Part shown: positions 22,841 to 31,700 of the stretch, piece after piece
How positions within the stretch are numbered: the first letter of the stretch is position 1
Layout of the letters: each line of letters opens with the position of its first letter
From: an uncultured Eubacteriales bacterium
Lineage (GTDB): Bacteria > Bacillota > Clostridia > Oscillospirales > Oscillospiraceae
Length of the DNA: 32,641 bases
Assembly (NCBI GenBank): GCA_949283375.1
Contig: CASDSM010000002.1
Coordinates: 1-32,641, forward strand
Direction: 5' to 3'
Program-made: the position numbers and the translations under genes
Notes under the pieces: generated by a model
Database searches by the model: none
What the model saw: only the letters and a program-made list of their open reading frames with translations
What the model was told of the DNA's origin: nothing

Positions 22841-23641
22841 TTACAGAAAGAGCCACAGACTGACCGCCATGACGAACATCCCCGCGATCAACCCGTAGAT
22901 GGACAGGTGGTGCTCCCCGTACTCCCGCGCGGCGGGCAGAAGTTCGTCAAAGGAGAGGAAGACCATGATGCCCGCCACCGCCCCGAAGAGGACGCCGGAG
23001 AGGGTGTCGCTCATCCAGGGACGCAGCAGGAGATAGCCCGCCAGCGCGCCCAGCGGCTCAGAGAGGCCGGAGACGAGGGAGTACCAGAACGCCCGCCGCC
23101 GGCTGCCGGTCGCGTAATAGATGGGCACGGAGACGGCGATCCCCTCCGGGATGTTGTGCAGGGCGATGGCCGCCGCGATGGGGACGGCAATGTTCGGCTC
23201 CTGCAGGGCGGAGACAAAGGTGGCCAGCCCTTCCGGGAAATTGTGGATGGCGATCGCCAGCGCCGTGAGCGTCCCGGTGCGCAGGAGGGGATGGGGGGCG
23301 TCCATCGCCTGGGCCGCGTGCTCCGGCGAGGTGACGGAGTGGGGATTCTCCTCCTCGGGGATCAGCTTGTCGATTAGGGCGATCATCCCCATCCCGCCGA
23401 AGAAGGAGAGAAAGGCGAAGAGGTTTGCGCGCTTGGCGTCGTAGGCGGAGCTGAGATACTCCGCCGCGCCCGGCAGCAGCTCCATCATGGACACATAGAC
23501 CATCACGCCGGCGGAGAAGCCCAGGGCGACGGAGAGAAACTTCGTGTTCGCCCGGCGGGCAAAAAAGGCGATGCAGCTTCCAATGCCGGTGGAGAGGCCG
23601 GCTGCGGCCGTAAGCAGGAAGGCGAGCAGGACGGGGGACAC
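22841..23641 (-). CDS. ZIP family metal transporter, ZupT-like
   Basis: 266 residues with eight membrane helices. The metal path motifs are IAIHNFPEGLATF (helix 4) and ALHNIPEGIAVS (helix 5), both HNxPEG, typical of ZIP importers of zinc and other divalent cations such as iron or manganese. A hydrophilic loop after helix 3 (IPEEENPHSVTSPEHAAQAM) has a few His and acidic residues. The start is GTG at 23641: AAAGGAG lies eight bases upstream, whereas TTG at 23659 would put that site inside the gene. It is transcribed alone, divergent from pyruvate kinase. A TTAG-N6-CTAA palindrome at its transcription start suggests a DtxR/MntR-type metal repressor. Confidence 0.92.
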   Translation of the reverse strand: MSPVLLAFLLTAAAGLSTGIGSCIAFFARRANTKFLSVALGFSAGVMVYVSMMELLPGAAEYLSSAYDAKRANLFAFLSFFGGMGMIALIDKLIPEEENPHSVTSPEHAAQAMDAPHPLLRTGTLTALAIAIHNFPEGLATFVSALQEPNIAVPIAAAIALHNIPEGIAVSVPIYYATGSRRRAFWYSLVSGLSEPLGALAGYLLLRPWMSDTLSGVLFGAVAGIMVFLSFDELLPAAREYGEHHLSIYGLIAGMFVMAVSLWLFL

Positions 23642-23659
23642 AGTCGTCACTCCTTTCAA

Positions 23660-23673
23660 TTAGCAAAAACTAA
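23660..23673. promoter_or_regulatory. TTAG-N6-CTAA palindrome, possible metal-repressor operator
   Basis: TTAGCAAAAACTAA lies directly after the predicted transcription start of the ZIP gene. Its half-sites resemble DtxR/MntR-family operators. Repressor identity is inferred. Confidence 0.5.
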
Positions 23674-23681
23674 CTTACATA

Positions 23682-23710
23682 ATTCTATCACACCTCCCCG
23701 CGCGCGTCAA
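23682..23710 (-). promoter_or_regulatory. Promoter of the ZIP transporter gene
   Basis: Minus-strand TTGACG (23705-23710), 17-base spacer, TAGAAT (23682-23687). Confidence 0.7.
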
Positions 23711-23832
23711 CCGGAGCGGCGCAAAACGGCGCGGCGGGGGAGAGGATGGCCGGAGCAGATGCGCAAAAACAGGCCGGTCGTCCCTCATAGGCGTCAACGC
23801 GTCCCTTTCTTCGCCGTCATTACGAAAGACTA

Positions 23833-23861
23833 TTGCAAAAATCTCGGGAATCGGGTACAAT
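23833..23861 (+). promoter_or_regulatory. Promoter of pyk
   Basis: TTGCAA (23833-23838), 17-base spacer, TACAAT (23856-23861), about 65 bases before the ATG. Confidence 0.75.
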
Positions 23862-23925
23862 GAGGACGGTCGGGAAGGCCAAAGACTGGAACATACCAAT
23901 CCGTCGGAGCAGGAGGAGATTGCTG

Positions 23926-25383
23926 ATGGACAACCGTAAGACAAAAATCATCTGCACGCTGGGCCCTGCGGTGGGCACCACGGAGAAGCTGCGCGAACTG
24001 ATTCTGGCCGGGATGAACGGTGCGCGCTTCAATTTTTCGCACGGCGACCACGAGAGCCACATGGACATGCTCAACAAGCTGCGCAGCGTGCGCGACAACC
24101 TGGGCCGTCCGATCGCCACCATTCTGGACACCAAGGGCCCTGAGATCCGCATCCGCTCCTTTGCCGACGGACGCATCGAGCTCAAGAGCGGCGACACCTT
24201 CACCCTGACCACCCGCGACGTGGTGGGCACGGCAGAGATCGTCTCTGTCACCTATGCCGACCTCCCCAGCGAGGTCAAGCCCGGCACTACCATCCTGATC
24301 GACGACGGCCTGATCGGCATCGAGGTGGTCTCCATCGAGGACACCGACATCCGCTGCAAGGTGGTCACCGGCGGCCCGCTGTCGAACAACAAGAGCATCA
24401 ACATCCCCGGTGTCTCCATCCATCTGCCCGCCCTGACGGAGAAGGACGAGCAGGACCTCAAGTTCGGCGCCGAGAACGACTTTGACTATGTCGCCGCCTC
24501 CTTCGTGCGCAAGGCGGACGACGTGCGCGCCATCCGCGAGGTGCTCCACAAGTACGGTGGCGACGCGATGCGCATCATCGCCAAGATCGAGAACCAGGAG
24601 GGCGTGGACAACCTGGAGGAGATCCTGGACGTGGCCGACGGCGTCATGGTCGCCCGCGGCGACCTCGGCGTGGAGATCCCCGCCCCCCGCGTGCCGGTGG
24701 AGCAGAAGCGGATGATCCGCACCGCCATCGAGAAGGGCAAGCTGGTGGTCATCGCCACCCAGATGCTCGACTCCATGATCCGCAATCCCCGCCCGACCCG
24801 CGCCGAGGTCTCCGACGTGGCCAACGCCGTCTTTGACGGGGCGGACTGCGTCATGCTCTCCGGCGAGACCGCCAGCGGCAAGCACCCGATCGAGGCAGTC
24901 AAGACCATGGTCTCCATCGTCACCCAGGCGGAGAAGGCTGTGAATTACTGGGAGCGCTTCCGCGCCAACTCCGACGAGCTGGCCCACCTGGCCGGCCTCA
25001 GCCGCGTGAGCGAGGCGATCACCCACACCTGCTGCCTGACGGCGATGGATCTGGACGCCAAGGCAATCGTCACCGCCACCGCCGGTGGCAAGACCGCGCG
25101 CATGATCTCCCGCTTCCGCCCGGCCTGCGGCGTGGTGGCCATCACCCTGCGTGAGAAGACCCGCCGCCAGATGAACCTCCTCTGGGGCGTCGTGCCCTGC
25201 CTGACCGGCGAGGTGAACTCCACCGACCGCATCTTCTCCCTCTGCGCGGAGACGACCTACAAGGAGCGACTGGTCGGCGATGGCGATACCATCATCATCA
25301 CCGCCGGCGTCCCCCTGGGCACCAGCGGCTACACCAACCTCCTCAAGGCCCATGTGATCCGGGCTGAGGAGATGGGCGGCTGA
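23926..25383 (+). CDS. pyk: Pyruvate kinase
   Basis: 485 residues. It converts PEP and ADP to pyruvate and ATP in glycolysis. The start RKTKIICTLGPAVGTTEKL and GMNGARFNFSHGDHESH form the first barrel strands; LDTKGPEIR opens the B domain; IIAKIENQEGVDNLEEIL holds the catalytic lysine; VMVARGDLGVEIP and MLDSMI follow, and LSGETASGKHPIEAV completes the active site. The C-terminal effector domain is present (about 360-485). The extra C-terminal PEP-utilising domain seen in many Firmicutes is absent, so this is the short form. ATG 23926 follows GGAGGAG. It is transcribed alone from 23833 and ends in strong hairpins. Confidence 0.97.
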   Translation: MDNRKTKIICTLGPAVGTTEKLRELILAGMNGARFNFSHGDHESHMDMLNKLRSVRDNLGRPIATILDTKGPEIRIRSFADGRIELKSGDTFTLTTRDVVGTAEIVSVTYADLPSEVKPGTTILIDDGLIGIEVVSIEDTDIRCKVVTGGPLSNNKSINIPGVSIHLPALTEKDEQDLKFGAENDFDYVAASFVRKADDVRAIREVLHKYGGDAMRIIAKIENQEGVDNLEEILDVADGVMVARGDLGVEIPAPRVPVEQKRMIRTAIEKGKLVVIATQMLDSMIRNPRPTRAEVSDVANAVFDGADCVMLSGETASGKHPIEAVKTMVSIVTQAEKAVNYWERFRANSDELAHLAGLSRVSEAITHTCCLTAMDLDAKAIVTATAGGKTARMISRFRPACGVVAITLREKTRRQMNLLWGVVPCLTGEVNSTDRIFSLCAETTYKERLVGDGDTIIITAGVPLGTSGYTNLLKAHVIRAEEMGG

Positions 25384-25413
25384 CCAACCTTCATCACCCC
25401 TTGATACCAAATG

Positions 25414-25444
25414 GCCCGGCGCGGGGCGTTCCCCTGCGCCGGGC
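25414..25444 (+). terminator. Hairpin after pyk
   Basis: GCCCGGCGCGGGG (25414-25426), loop CGTT, CCCC, a bulged T, then GCGCCGGGC (25436-25444). No strong T-run follows. Confidence 0.5.
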
Positions 25445-25463
25445 TGTGATCGTCTGACATGGA

Positions 25464-25511
25464 AACGCCGCCCCCGTCTGCCATTGTGCAGCTCGGGGGC
25501 GGCGTTGTCTT
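25464..25511. terminator. Branched hairpin between convergent pyk and ftsH
   Basis: AACGCCGCCCCCG (25464-25476) pairs perfectly with 25494-25506, with an inner CTGC/GCAG stem (25478-25481, 25488-25491). The plus strand continues TTGTCTT, the minus strand TTTCC. Likely bidirectional. Confidence 0.65.
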
Positions 25512-25519
25512 GCCTGTGC

Positions 25520-27646
25520 TCAGATGTTGTCGATTATTTCGACGTCCGGGGAGGCGTCCTCGTCCGAAGAGGCGTCCTCTTCGGGGGACTCCTCCGGGGG
25601 CTGCGGGGTGGCGGGCGGCTCGGAGATCATGGAGATCTTCCGGGCGGGCTTCTCGATCCCATCGGACGAGGTGCGGAGGGAGGGGAGCGGTCCGCCGTGC
25701 GCGGGAGAGGCTGCGCCGTGGTGGCCGGCCTCCTCCGGGTCGCGGCCCTCGATGATGGCCATCATCTCCTGCCCGGTGATGGTCTCCTTCCTGAGCAGAT
25801 AGGCGGCGATCTTGTCGAGCAGCTCGCGGTTTTCCTCCAGAATGGCGACTGCCTCCCGGTGGCAGCGCTCCATGAGGGCGTGGATCTCGGTGTCCACATC
25901 CGCGGCGGTGGCCTGGGCGCAGGTGAGGCCGTAGCCCTGCTCGAGGTACTGGCTCTGGACGGTGGCGAGGCCCATGATGCCGAAGCGGTCGCTCATGCCG
26001 TACATGGTGATCATCTTCCGGGCCAGCTCGGTTGCGCGCTCAATGTCGTTGGAGGCGCCGGTAGTCGCCGTCTGGAAGACCACCTCCTCCGCCGACCGCC
26101 CGCCGAGCAGAGTGCGCAGCTCGCTGCACAGCTCCTCCCGGTCCATGAGGAATTTCTCCTCCTCCGGAAGCTGCATCGTGTAGCCCAGCGCGCCCTGGGT
26201 GTGGGGGACGATGGTGATCTTGGAGACCGGCTCGGTCCCCTTCTGCCGGGCGGCGACGAGGGCGTGACCCACCTCGTGGTAGGCGATCAGGCGCTTTTCC
26301 TTCTCGGTGAGGACGGTGCCCTTCTTCTCCGTGCCGGCGATGACCACCTCAAAGGAGACGAGCAGATCGTTCTGATTCACCGCCTTGCGGCCCATGCGCA
26401 CCGCGCGCAGCGCCGCCTCGTTGACCAGGTTGGCGAGGTCCGCGCCCACGCAGCCCGCGGTCGCCTGGGCGATCTTGTTGAGGTCCACGTCCTCCGCCAG
26501 ATGGATGCGGCGGGTATGCACCTGGAGGGTCGCGAGCCGTCCGGCCAGGTTGGGCCGGTCCACCGTGATGCGCCGGTCAAACCGCCCCGGGCGCAGCAGC
26601 GCCTTGTCGAGCACCTCCGGGCGGTTGGTCGCGCCGAGGACGATGACCCCCTTGGTGGGGTCAAAGCCGTCCAGCTCGGCGAGGAGCTGGTTGAGCGTCT
26701 GCTCCCGCTCGTCGTTGCCGCCCAGACGGCCGGCATCGCGGGACTTGCCGATCGTGTCGATCTCGTCGATGAAGATGATGCAGGGGGCCATCTTGGACGC
26801 TTCCTTGAACAGGTCGCGTACCCGGCTGGCGCCCACGCCGACGAACATCTCCACAAAGTCGGAGCCGGAGATGGAGAAGAAGGGGACGTTGGCCTCCCCG
26901 GCGACCGCCTTGGCCAGCAGGGTCTTGCCGGTGCCGGGAGAGCCGACGAGCAGCGCGCCCTTGGGGAGCTTCGCGCCGATGGCGGTGTACTTGCCGGGAT
27001 TGTGGAGGAAGTCGATGATCTCCTCCAGACTCTCCTTCGCCTCATCCTGTCCGGCCACGTCGCGGAAGGTGACGCCGGTGGACTTCTCCACATAGACCTT
27101 GGCGTTGGACTTGCCCACCGAGCCGATGCCCCCGCCCATCTTGCCGCCGAGGACGAAACGGAAGAAGAGGAACATCGCCCCCACCATCAGCAGCATCGGC
27201 AGTACATAGGAGACGAGGAAGGCGGTCAGGGCGCTCTCCTCCTGATAGGGGGAGTAGTAGTCCACGCCGTGCTCCTCCAGCAGGAGGAGGAAGTCTGGAT
27301 AGTTGAGCGGGGTGGCGTAGAGCTGCGGGGCCTCTATCCCCTCCGGGACCGGCTCGCCGAGCTCGGCGTAATACGTCTCCAGCCAGGCCTGCTGGCCTTC
27401 CCCGGTGAGGGTGGCGACATAGCGGTTGGAATTGAGCTCCAGCTCTTCCACCTGGCCGGCCTCGATGAGGTCAACCAGCTCACTGAACATGATCTCCTGC
27501 GAGCCGGCGGTCTCCGTGCGGGCAAAGAGCGCGTTCATCGCGATCACCAGGATCAGCGCCCAGACGATCAGGGTGACAAAGCCGGTGATATTGCGCTTGC
27601 GGTTGTCGTTGGGATCGGGCTTCTGCTTGTGATTTTTCTGATTCAA
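25520..27646 (-). CDS. ftsH: ATP-dependent zinc metalloprotease FtsH
   Basis: 708 residues. A membrane-bound AAA+ protease that removes damaged and regulatory proteins. TM1 is at 21-40, an outer domain at 42-137, TM2 at 140-165. Then Walker A GSPGTGKT (235-242), Walker B IIFIDEID (290-297), the second region of homology (340-358, ending GRFDRR), and the zinc site HEVGH (457-461, usual form HEAGH) with Asp534 as likely third ligand. The C-terminus (640-708) is a long acidic tail ([16 protein letters not shown]). The start is TTG at 27646, six bases after GAGGGGG; an upstream ATG would sit at or before the transcription start. It is divergent from rlmB. Confidence 0.95.
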   Translation of the reverse strand: MNQKNHKQKPDPNDNRKRNITGFVTLIVWALILVIAMNALFARTETAGSQEIMFSELVDLIEAGQVEELELNSNRYVATLTGEGQQAWLETYYAELGEPVPEGIEAPQLYATPLNYPDFLLLLEEHGVDYYSPYQEESALTAFLVSYVLPMLLMVGAMFLFFRFVLGGKMGGGIGSVGKSNAKVYVEKSTGVTFRDVAGQDEAKESLEEIIDFLHNPGKYTAIGAKLPKGALLVGSPGTGKTLLAKAVAGEANVPFFSISGSDFVEMFVGVGASRVRDLFKEASKMAPCIIFIDEIDTIGKSRDAGRLGGNDEREQTLNQLLAELDGFDPTKGVIVLGATNRPEVLDKALLRPGRFDRRITVDRPNLAGRLATLQVHTRRIHLAEDVDLNKIAQATAGCVGADLANLVNEAALRAVRMGRKAVNQNDLLVSFEVVIAGTEKKGTVLTEKEKRLIAYHEVGHALVAARQKGTEPVSKITIVPHTQGALGYTMQLPEEEKFLMDREELCSELRTLLGGRSAEEVVFQTATTGASNDIERATELARKMITMYGMSDRFGIMGLATVQSQYLEQGYGLTCAQATAADVDTEIHALMERCHREAVAILEENRELLDKIAAYLLRKETITGQEMMAIIEGRDPEEAGHHGAASPAHGGPLPSLRTSSDGIEKPARKISMISEPPATPQPPEESPEEDASSDEDASPDVEIIDNI

Positions 27647-27703
27647 AGGGAACCCCCTCTTTGCGGCGCCCCGGATGAGGCCGGAGCGCAGTCTTTGCAA
27701 CAT

Positions 27704-27732
27704 AATATAGCACACCGGTTTGGCAAATACAA
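27704..27732 (-). promoter_or_regulatory. Promoter of ftsH
   Basis: Minus-strand TTGTAT (27727-27732), 17-base spacer, TATATT (27704-27709). Confidence 0.7.
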
Positions 27733-27805
27733 GGAAAAGGCGGTGAACATTCTGTAAATCAGAGGGGAAAGATTTTCTTTTTCGCTTTTTCTGGGAGGGA
27801 AAGTG

Positions 27806-27814
27806 TGCTATACT
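27806..27814 (+). promoter_or_regulatory. Extended -10 promoter of rlmB
   Basis: TGC followed by TATACT (27809-27814) with only a T-rich stretch at the -35 position. Confidence 0.5.
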
Positions 27815-27900
27815 ACTGAGTGCCAAAGCGCCGCGCAGTCTCTGGCCGCAGGGCCGGGACAGCGGGGCGGACAGAATAAGGATGACAGCCCGATGGGCCT

Positions 27901-27925
27901 GCGGATGTCCCGGAAAGACATCTGC
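27901..27925 (+). other. 9-bp hairpin in the rlmB leader
   Basis: GCGGATGTC (27901-27909) pairs with GACATCTGC (27917-27925) with one G-T pair, loop CCGGAAA. It lies in a 150-base GC-rich leader with further pairing options. Not matched to a known riboswitch. Confidence 0.45.
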
Positions 27926-27971
27926 GCGCACGGGCGGAACGATACAGCCGGAAACCAGGAGGATTTACCGC

Positions 27972-28745
27972 GTGGAAGAGAGAAAAGAGCGCCGGCGCGC
28001 GCCGGAACGGACACTGGAGAACCAGATCGAGGGCCGCAATGCGGTGACGGAGGCCCTGCGCGCCGGGATACCGCTGGAGAAGATCTGGATCGCCCGTGGG
28101 GAGACGGACGGCCTGCTGGGCCGGATCGCCGGTCTGGCCCGCGAGCAGGGACTGGTCGTCGTGGAGGCCGACCGGCGCAAGCTGGACTACATGAGCCAGA
28201 CCCACGCCCATCAGGGCGTCATCGCCGTCGCCGCGGCCACGTCATATGCCACCCTGGATGACCTCTTTGCCCGGGCGGAGGCGGCGGGGGAGCCGCCGCT
28301 GCTGGTGGTCTGCGACCAGCTCACCGACCCGCACAACCTCGGCGCGGTGATCCGCACCGCCGAGTGCGCCGGCGCGCATGGGGTGATCGTCCCCAAGCGG
28401 CGCAGCGCGGGACTGACCGCCGTGGTGGCCAAAACCTCCGCCGGCGCGCTCTGGCATCTGCCGGTCGCGCGGGTGGGCAACCTCACCGCCTGCCTGGAGG
28501 AGCTCAAGGAGCGCGGCGTCTGGATCTTCGGGACGGCGGCGGACGGCGCCTGCGCCCTCTATGAGGCGGACCTGCGCGGGCCGAGCGCGATCGTGATCGG
28601 CTCGGAGGGCGAGGGGATGAGCCGCCTGGTCGCCGGACACTGCGACTTCACCGTCAGTATTCCCATGAAGGGAAAGCTGAATTCCCTCAACGCCTCGGCC
28701 GCGGCGGCCATCCTGCTCTATGAGGCGGTGCGCCAGCGCCGGTGA
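27972..28745 (+). CDS. rlmB: TrmH/SpoU-family 23S rRNA (guanosine-2'-O-)-methyltransferase
   Basis: 257 residues. The N-terminal substrate-binding domain opens with QIEGRNAVTEALRAG (18-32). The SPOUT catalytic domain has motif 1 DPHNLGAVIRTAECAGA (119-135), motif 2 AIVIGSEGEGMS (206-217) and motif 3 IPMKGKLNSLNASAAAAILLYE (230-251), which form the trefoil knot and bind S-adenosylmethionine. It methylates a ribose of 23S rRNA (Gm2251 in E. coli); a tRNA target is the main alternative. GTG 27972 is the start, nine bases after AGGAGG. Its stop lies 32 bases before the start of the large membrane gene, so they are probably cotranscribed. Confidence 0.9.
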   Translation: MEERKERRRAPERTLENQIEGRNAVTEALRAGIPLEKIWIARGETDGLLGRIAGLAREQGLVVVEADRRKLDYMSQTHAHQGVIAVAAATSYATLDDLFARAEAAGEPPLLVVCDQLTDPHNLGAVIRTAECAGAHGVIVPKRRSAGLTAVVAKTSAGALWHLPVARVGNLTACLEELKERGVWIFGTAADGACALYEADLRGPSAIVIGSEGEGMSRLVAGHCDFTVSIPMKGKLNSLNASAAAAILLYEAVRQRR

Positions 28746-28777
28746 GCGATTCATTTGTCACACGGAAAGGTGATAGT

Positions 28778-31700
28778 GTGAATAACAGAGAAGAAAAATG
28801 GATGCCCGACCACCCCAAAGAGTGGGACGAGCTGGATATTGACCGCCTCCTGCGCCAGCTGAGGGAGCCGGAGGAGGATGCGCCGCCGGAAGAGGAGGCG
28901 TGGCCGGAGGAGATGGACGAATCCGCAGAGGCGCCCGAAGCGGAGGAGGATGCGCCGGACCAGGAGCCGGAGGCGGATGCCCAGGAGGAAGAGCCGCCTG
29001 TGCAGACCCCCGTCCCCGCGCCGGAGGAGGACCCTGCCGGGCCGGACCTGCTCCCGCTGCCCGAGCTTCCCATCCGTCCGCTGGAGGGAGAGGCAGAGGA
29101 GCCGGAGGAGCCGCGCAGCCGTTTCGGTCTGTTCTCCTTTGCGCACCGGATCCTCAGCCGGCTCCATGAGGGACGCGAGGCGGTGGCAGACCGCCGTGCG
29201 GAGGAGGAAGAGCGCGAGCTCCCGGGCGGAGAGGACCGTGCGTGGGAGGAGCCTGCCCCCGCCCCGGAGCGCAGACCGGAGCGCCCATCGGTGCGGCCCG
29301 CGCCGCCGGTGCAGAAGCCCGCTTCCCCGGCAGAGCCGGGCGGGATGCGCAGCAGCTTTGAGAGCGGGCGGATCGTCACCCTCAACCTGAACCGCCGCCC
29401 CCGCGCGGCGGACGACAGCCCCGCCTTTTCCCCCGCGGAGGAGGGAGAGGAGGGCCCCGACCTGCTGACCGACCTCCTCCCGCCGATGGAGCGCCCGGAC
29501 ACGCGGCGCACGATGGAGGCAGAGCCGGCAGAGCAGATGCCTGACGGAGCACCGCCGGAGGATGCCCCCGCGCCGGAGTACCTGGAGGAAGAACCGCCCG
29601 AACCGCCGGAGGACGCCCCCGCTGGGGAGCCGTCCGCGCCGGAGCGCCGGGAGGAGGAAGCCGGAGCGGAGCCTCAGCAGGAGGACGGCGCGCCCGCGCC
29701 GGGCGATGCCCCGCCGGAGGAGACGCCTGATGCGCAGGGGCCGGACCGCCCGCGTGCGCCGGAGCTGCGCCGCCCTGCCGCTCCGCCGGTCCGGCTGCCG
29801 CGCGTAGACGGCGCGGTGGAGTGGGAGAGGCCGGAGATCCCGGAGGGGGACGCCGGGGCAGAGGAGGAGCAGGAGGAGCTCGCCGCACTCTTCTCCCTGC
29901 GCTTCTCCTCCCGCACAACGGTCGCCGCCCTGTCCCGCCCGCAGGCGGAGGAGGAAGAGCCCTCTCCCGCAGCGCCGCCGGAGGAGGAGCCTGCATCCCC
30001 GGAGCGCCGCAAAAAGGCGCGCCGCGGAGACCGGCGGCGGGGACGGCGGACGGAAAAGGCCGCAAAACCCTCCCCTCTGCCTGAAGAGGCAGCGGAGGAG
30101 GAGCAGACCTCTCCCGCCCCGGAGGCGGGCGCTGCGGAGCAGCCGCCGAAGGAAGAACCGGCGCCCCAGGCGGAGCGGGAAGCGCCGACGGTAACGCCGG
30201 AGGGCGGAGAGGTACTGCCGGAGGTCCCGGGACAGCCGCTGGACTGGATCGACTCCGTCTTCGCCGCCTCCGAGGCGGAAGGAGATGAGACGGAGCCCCG
30301 GCCGGAGGAGGCCGAAGAGCCCTCCGGAGAGACCGGCGGGGAGGAGACACAGGACGCTTCGGTGCCGGAAGAGGAGCCCGCCGCTCCGGAGGAGGACGGC
30401 GCGGACCGCCGCGGCCCGGAGCCTGACGGCGAGTGGGTGGAACCGGCGGAATATGTCACCGCCGCGCCGGAGAAGCCGCGCGGTCCCGGTCTGCTCTCCC
30501 GACTGAATGAGCGCCTGCGCGCGCTGGCAGCGCAGCGGAGGGCGGCGCAGGAGGCCGCAGCAGAGCGGAAAGCGCCGGAGCGGGAAGAGAAGGTCATTCG
30601 CCTCCCGCACAGAGAGCCGGGGGCTTTCCGCCGCCGTCTGGACCAGATGGGAGAGCTGGCCGACCGGTTTGCCGAAGATATGTTCCAGGGCGATGAGCCG
30701 GTGGACGAGGAGGAGGAGCGTGCGCAGCGCCTGGCGGAGCGGTACATCCCCGGCACGGACGAGGAGCGCCCCGTGGAGCGCAGGCCGCGCAGGAAGAAGC
30801 GGGAGCAGTCCCGCCGCCGTCCGGTCCGCCGCGCGCCGGACACCTCGCCCAAGCAGCTCGCCCGCACCTTTTACAGCAGTTGGAAGAGCACCAGCCGCCG
30901 CCTGCCCGTCCAATTCCTGCTGGCCGTGCTGCTGCTGGCCTTTTCCGCCCTGGTGGATGGCGAGCTGCCCTTCCTCACCCTCTCCGCCTCCTGGCTGGAG
31001 GACCCCCACCTGACGGGGGCAGTGCTTGCCCTCGCCCTCGGTCTGGCGGCCGCCGTCGGGCTGGATACCCTGCTTGACGGGGTGGTGCAGCTCTTCCGCG
31101 GGCGGCCGGGGCTCAACACCGTCTCCTCCTTCGGCGTGTGCTTCACCCTGATCGACGCGGTGTGGTACGCCCTGCCCGGGCGGGAGGGGCCGCTCCCCTT
31201 CGCCGGCTTTGCCGCCCTCAGCCTCTGGGCGGTCGCTTGGGGCAACTGCCGCAAGAAGCAGGGGCTCTACCAGTCCTGCCAGATGGCCGCGGCGGTGAGC
31301 GAGCCGCAGCGTCTCACCCTGGACCAGGAGAAGTGGGACGGCAAGGGCGTCTTCTGCAAGGAGACCGGCAGCACACGCGGCTTTGGCAGCCAGATGCAGG
31401 AGCTGGACGGCGCGCAGCGGGTCTACCGCTATGCCGCGCCGGTGGTGATGATGGCCGGACTGATCTTCGGCGTGCTCGCCGCGGTCGGCCAGGGCGGCGC
31501 ACAGCGGCTGCTCTGGAACTGGTCGGTCATCTTCGTGCTCGCCGCCCCCCTCTCGGCCACCATGGCATACGGCCTGCCGTATGCGCGCCTGGTCAGGCGG
31601 CTCAACCGCTCCGGCGTCATCCTCGCCGGATGGGAGGGCGTGGACTCCATGAGCGGCTCCGCCGGGATCGCCATCGGCGATACGGACCTCTTCCCGGACG

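Larger units (their letters stand above)
27647..27971. other. Divergent intergenic region between ftsH and rlmB
   Basis: 325 bases. It holds the ftsH promoter, an extended -10 for rlmB and a GC-rich rlmB leader (27821-27971) with a strong hairpin. No convincing short gene with a ribosome-binding site was seen. Confidence 0.6.

Noticed and set aside
27815-27971. rlmB leader considered as a known riboswitch or T-box
   Set aside because: No conserved core of those classes could be recognised by eye.
29000-30600. GAGGAG/CCGGAG-rich stretch considered as a tandem repeat array or CRISPR
   Set aside because: Period and unit are irregular. The pattern comes from Glu/Pro codons in one open frame and there are no conserved direct repeats with unique spacers.
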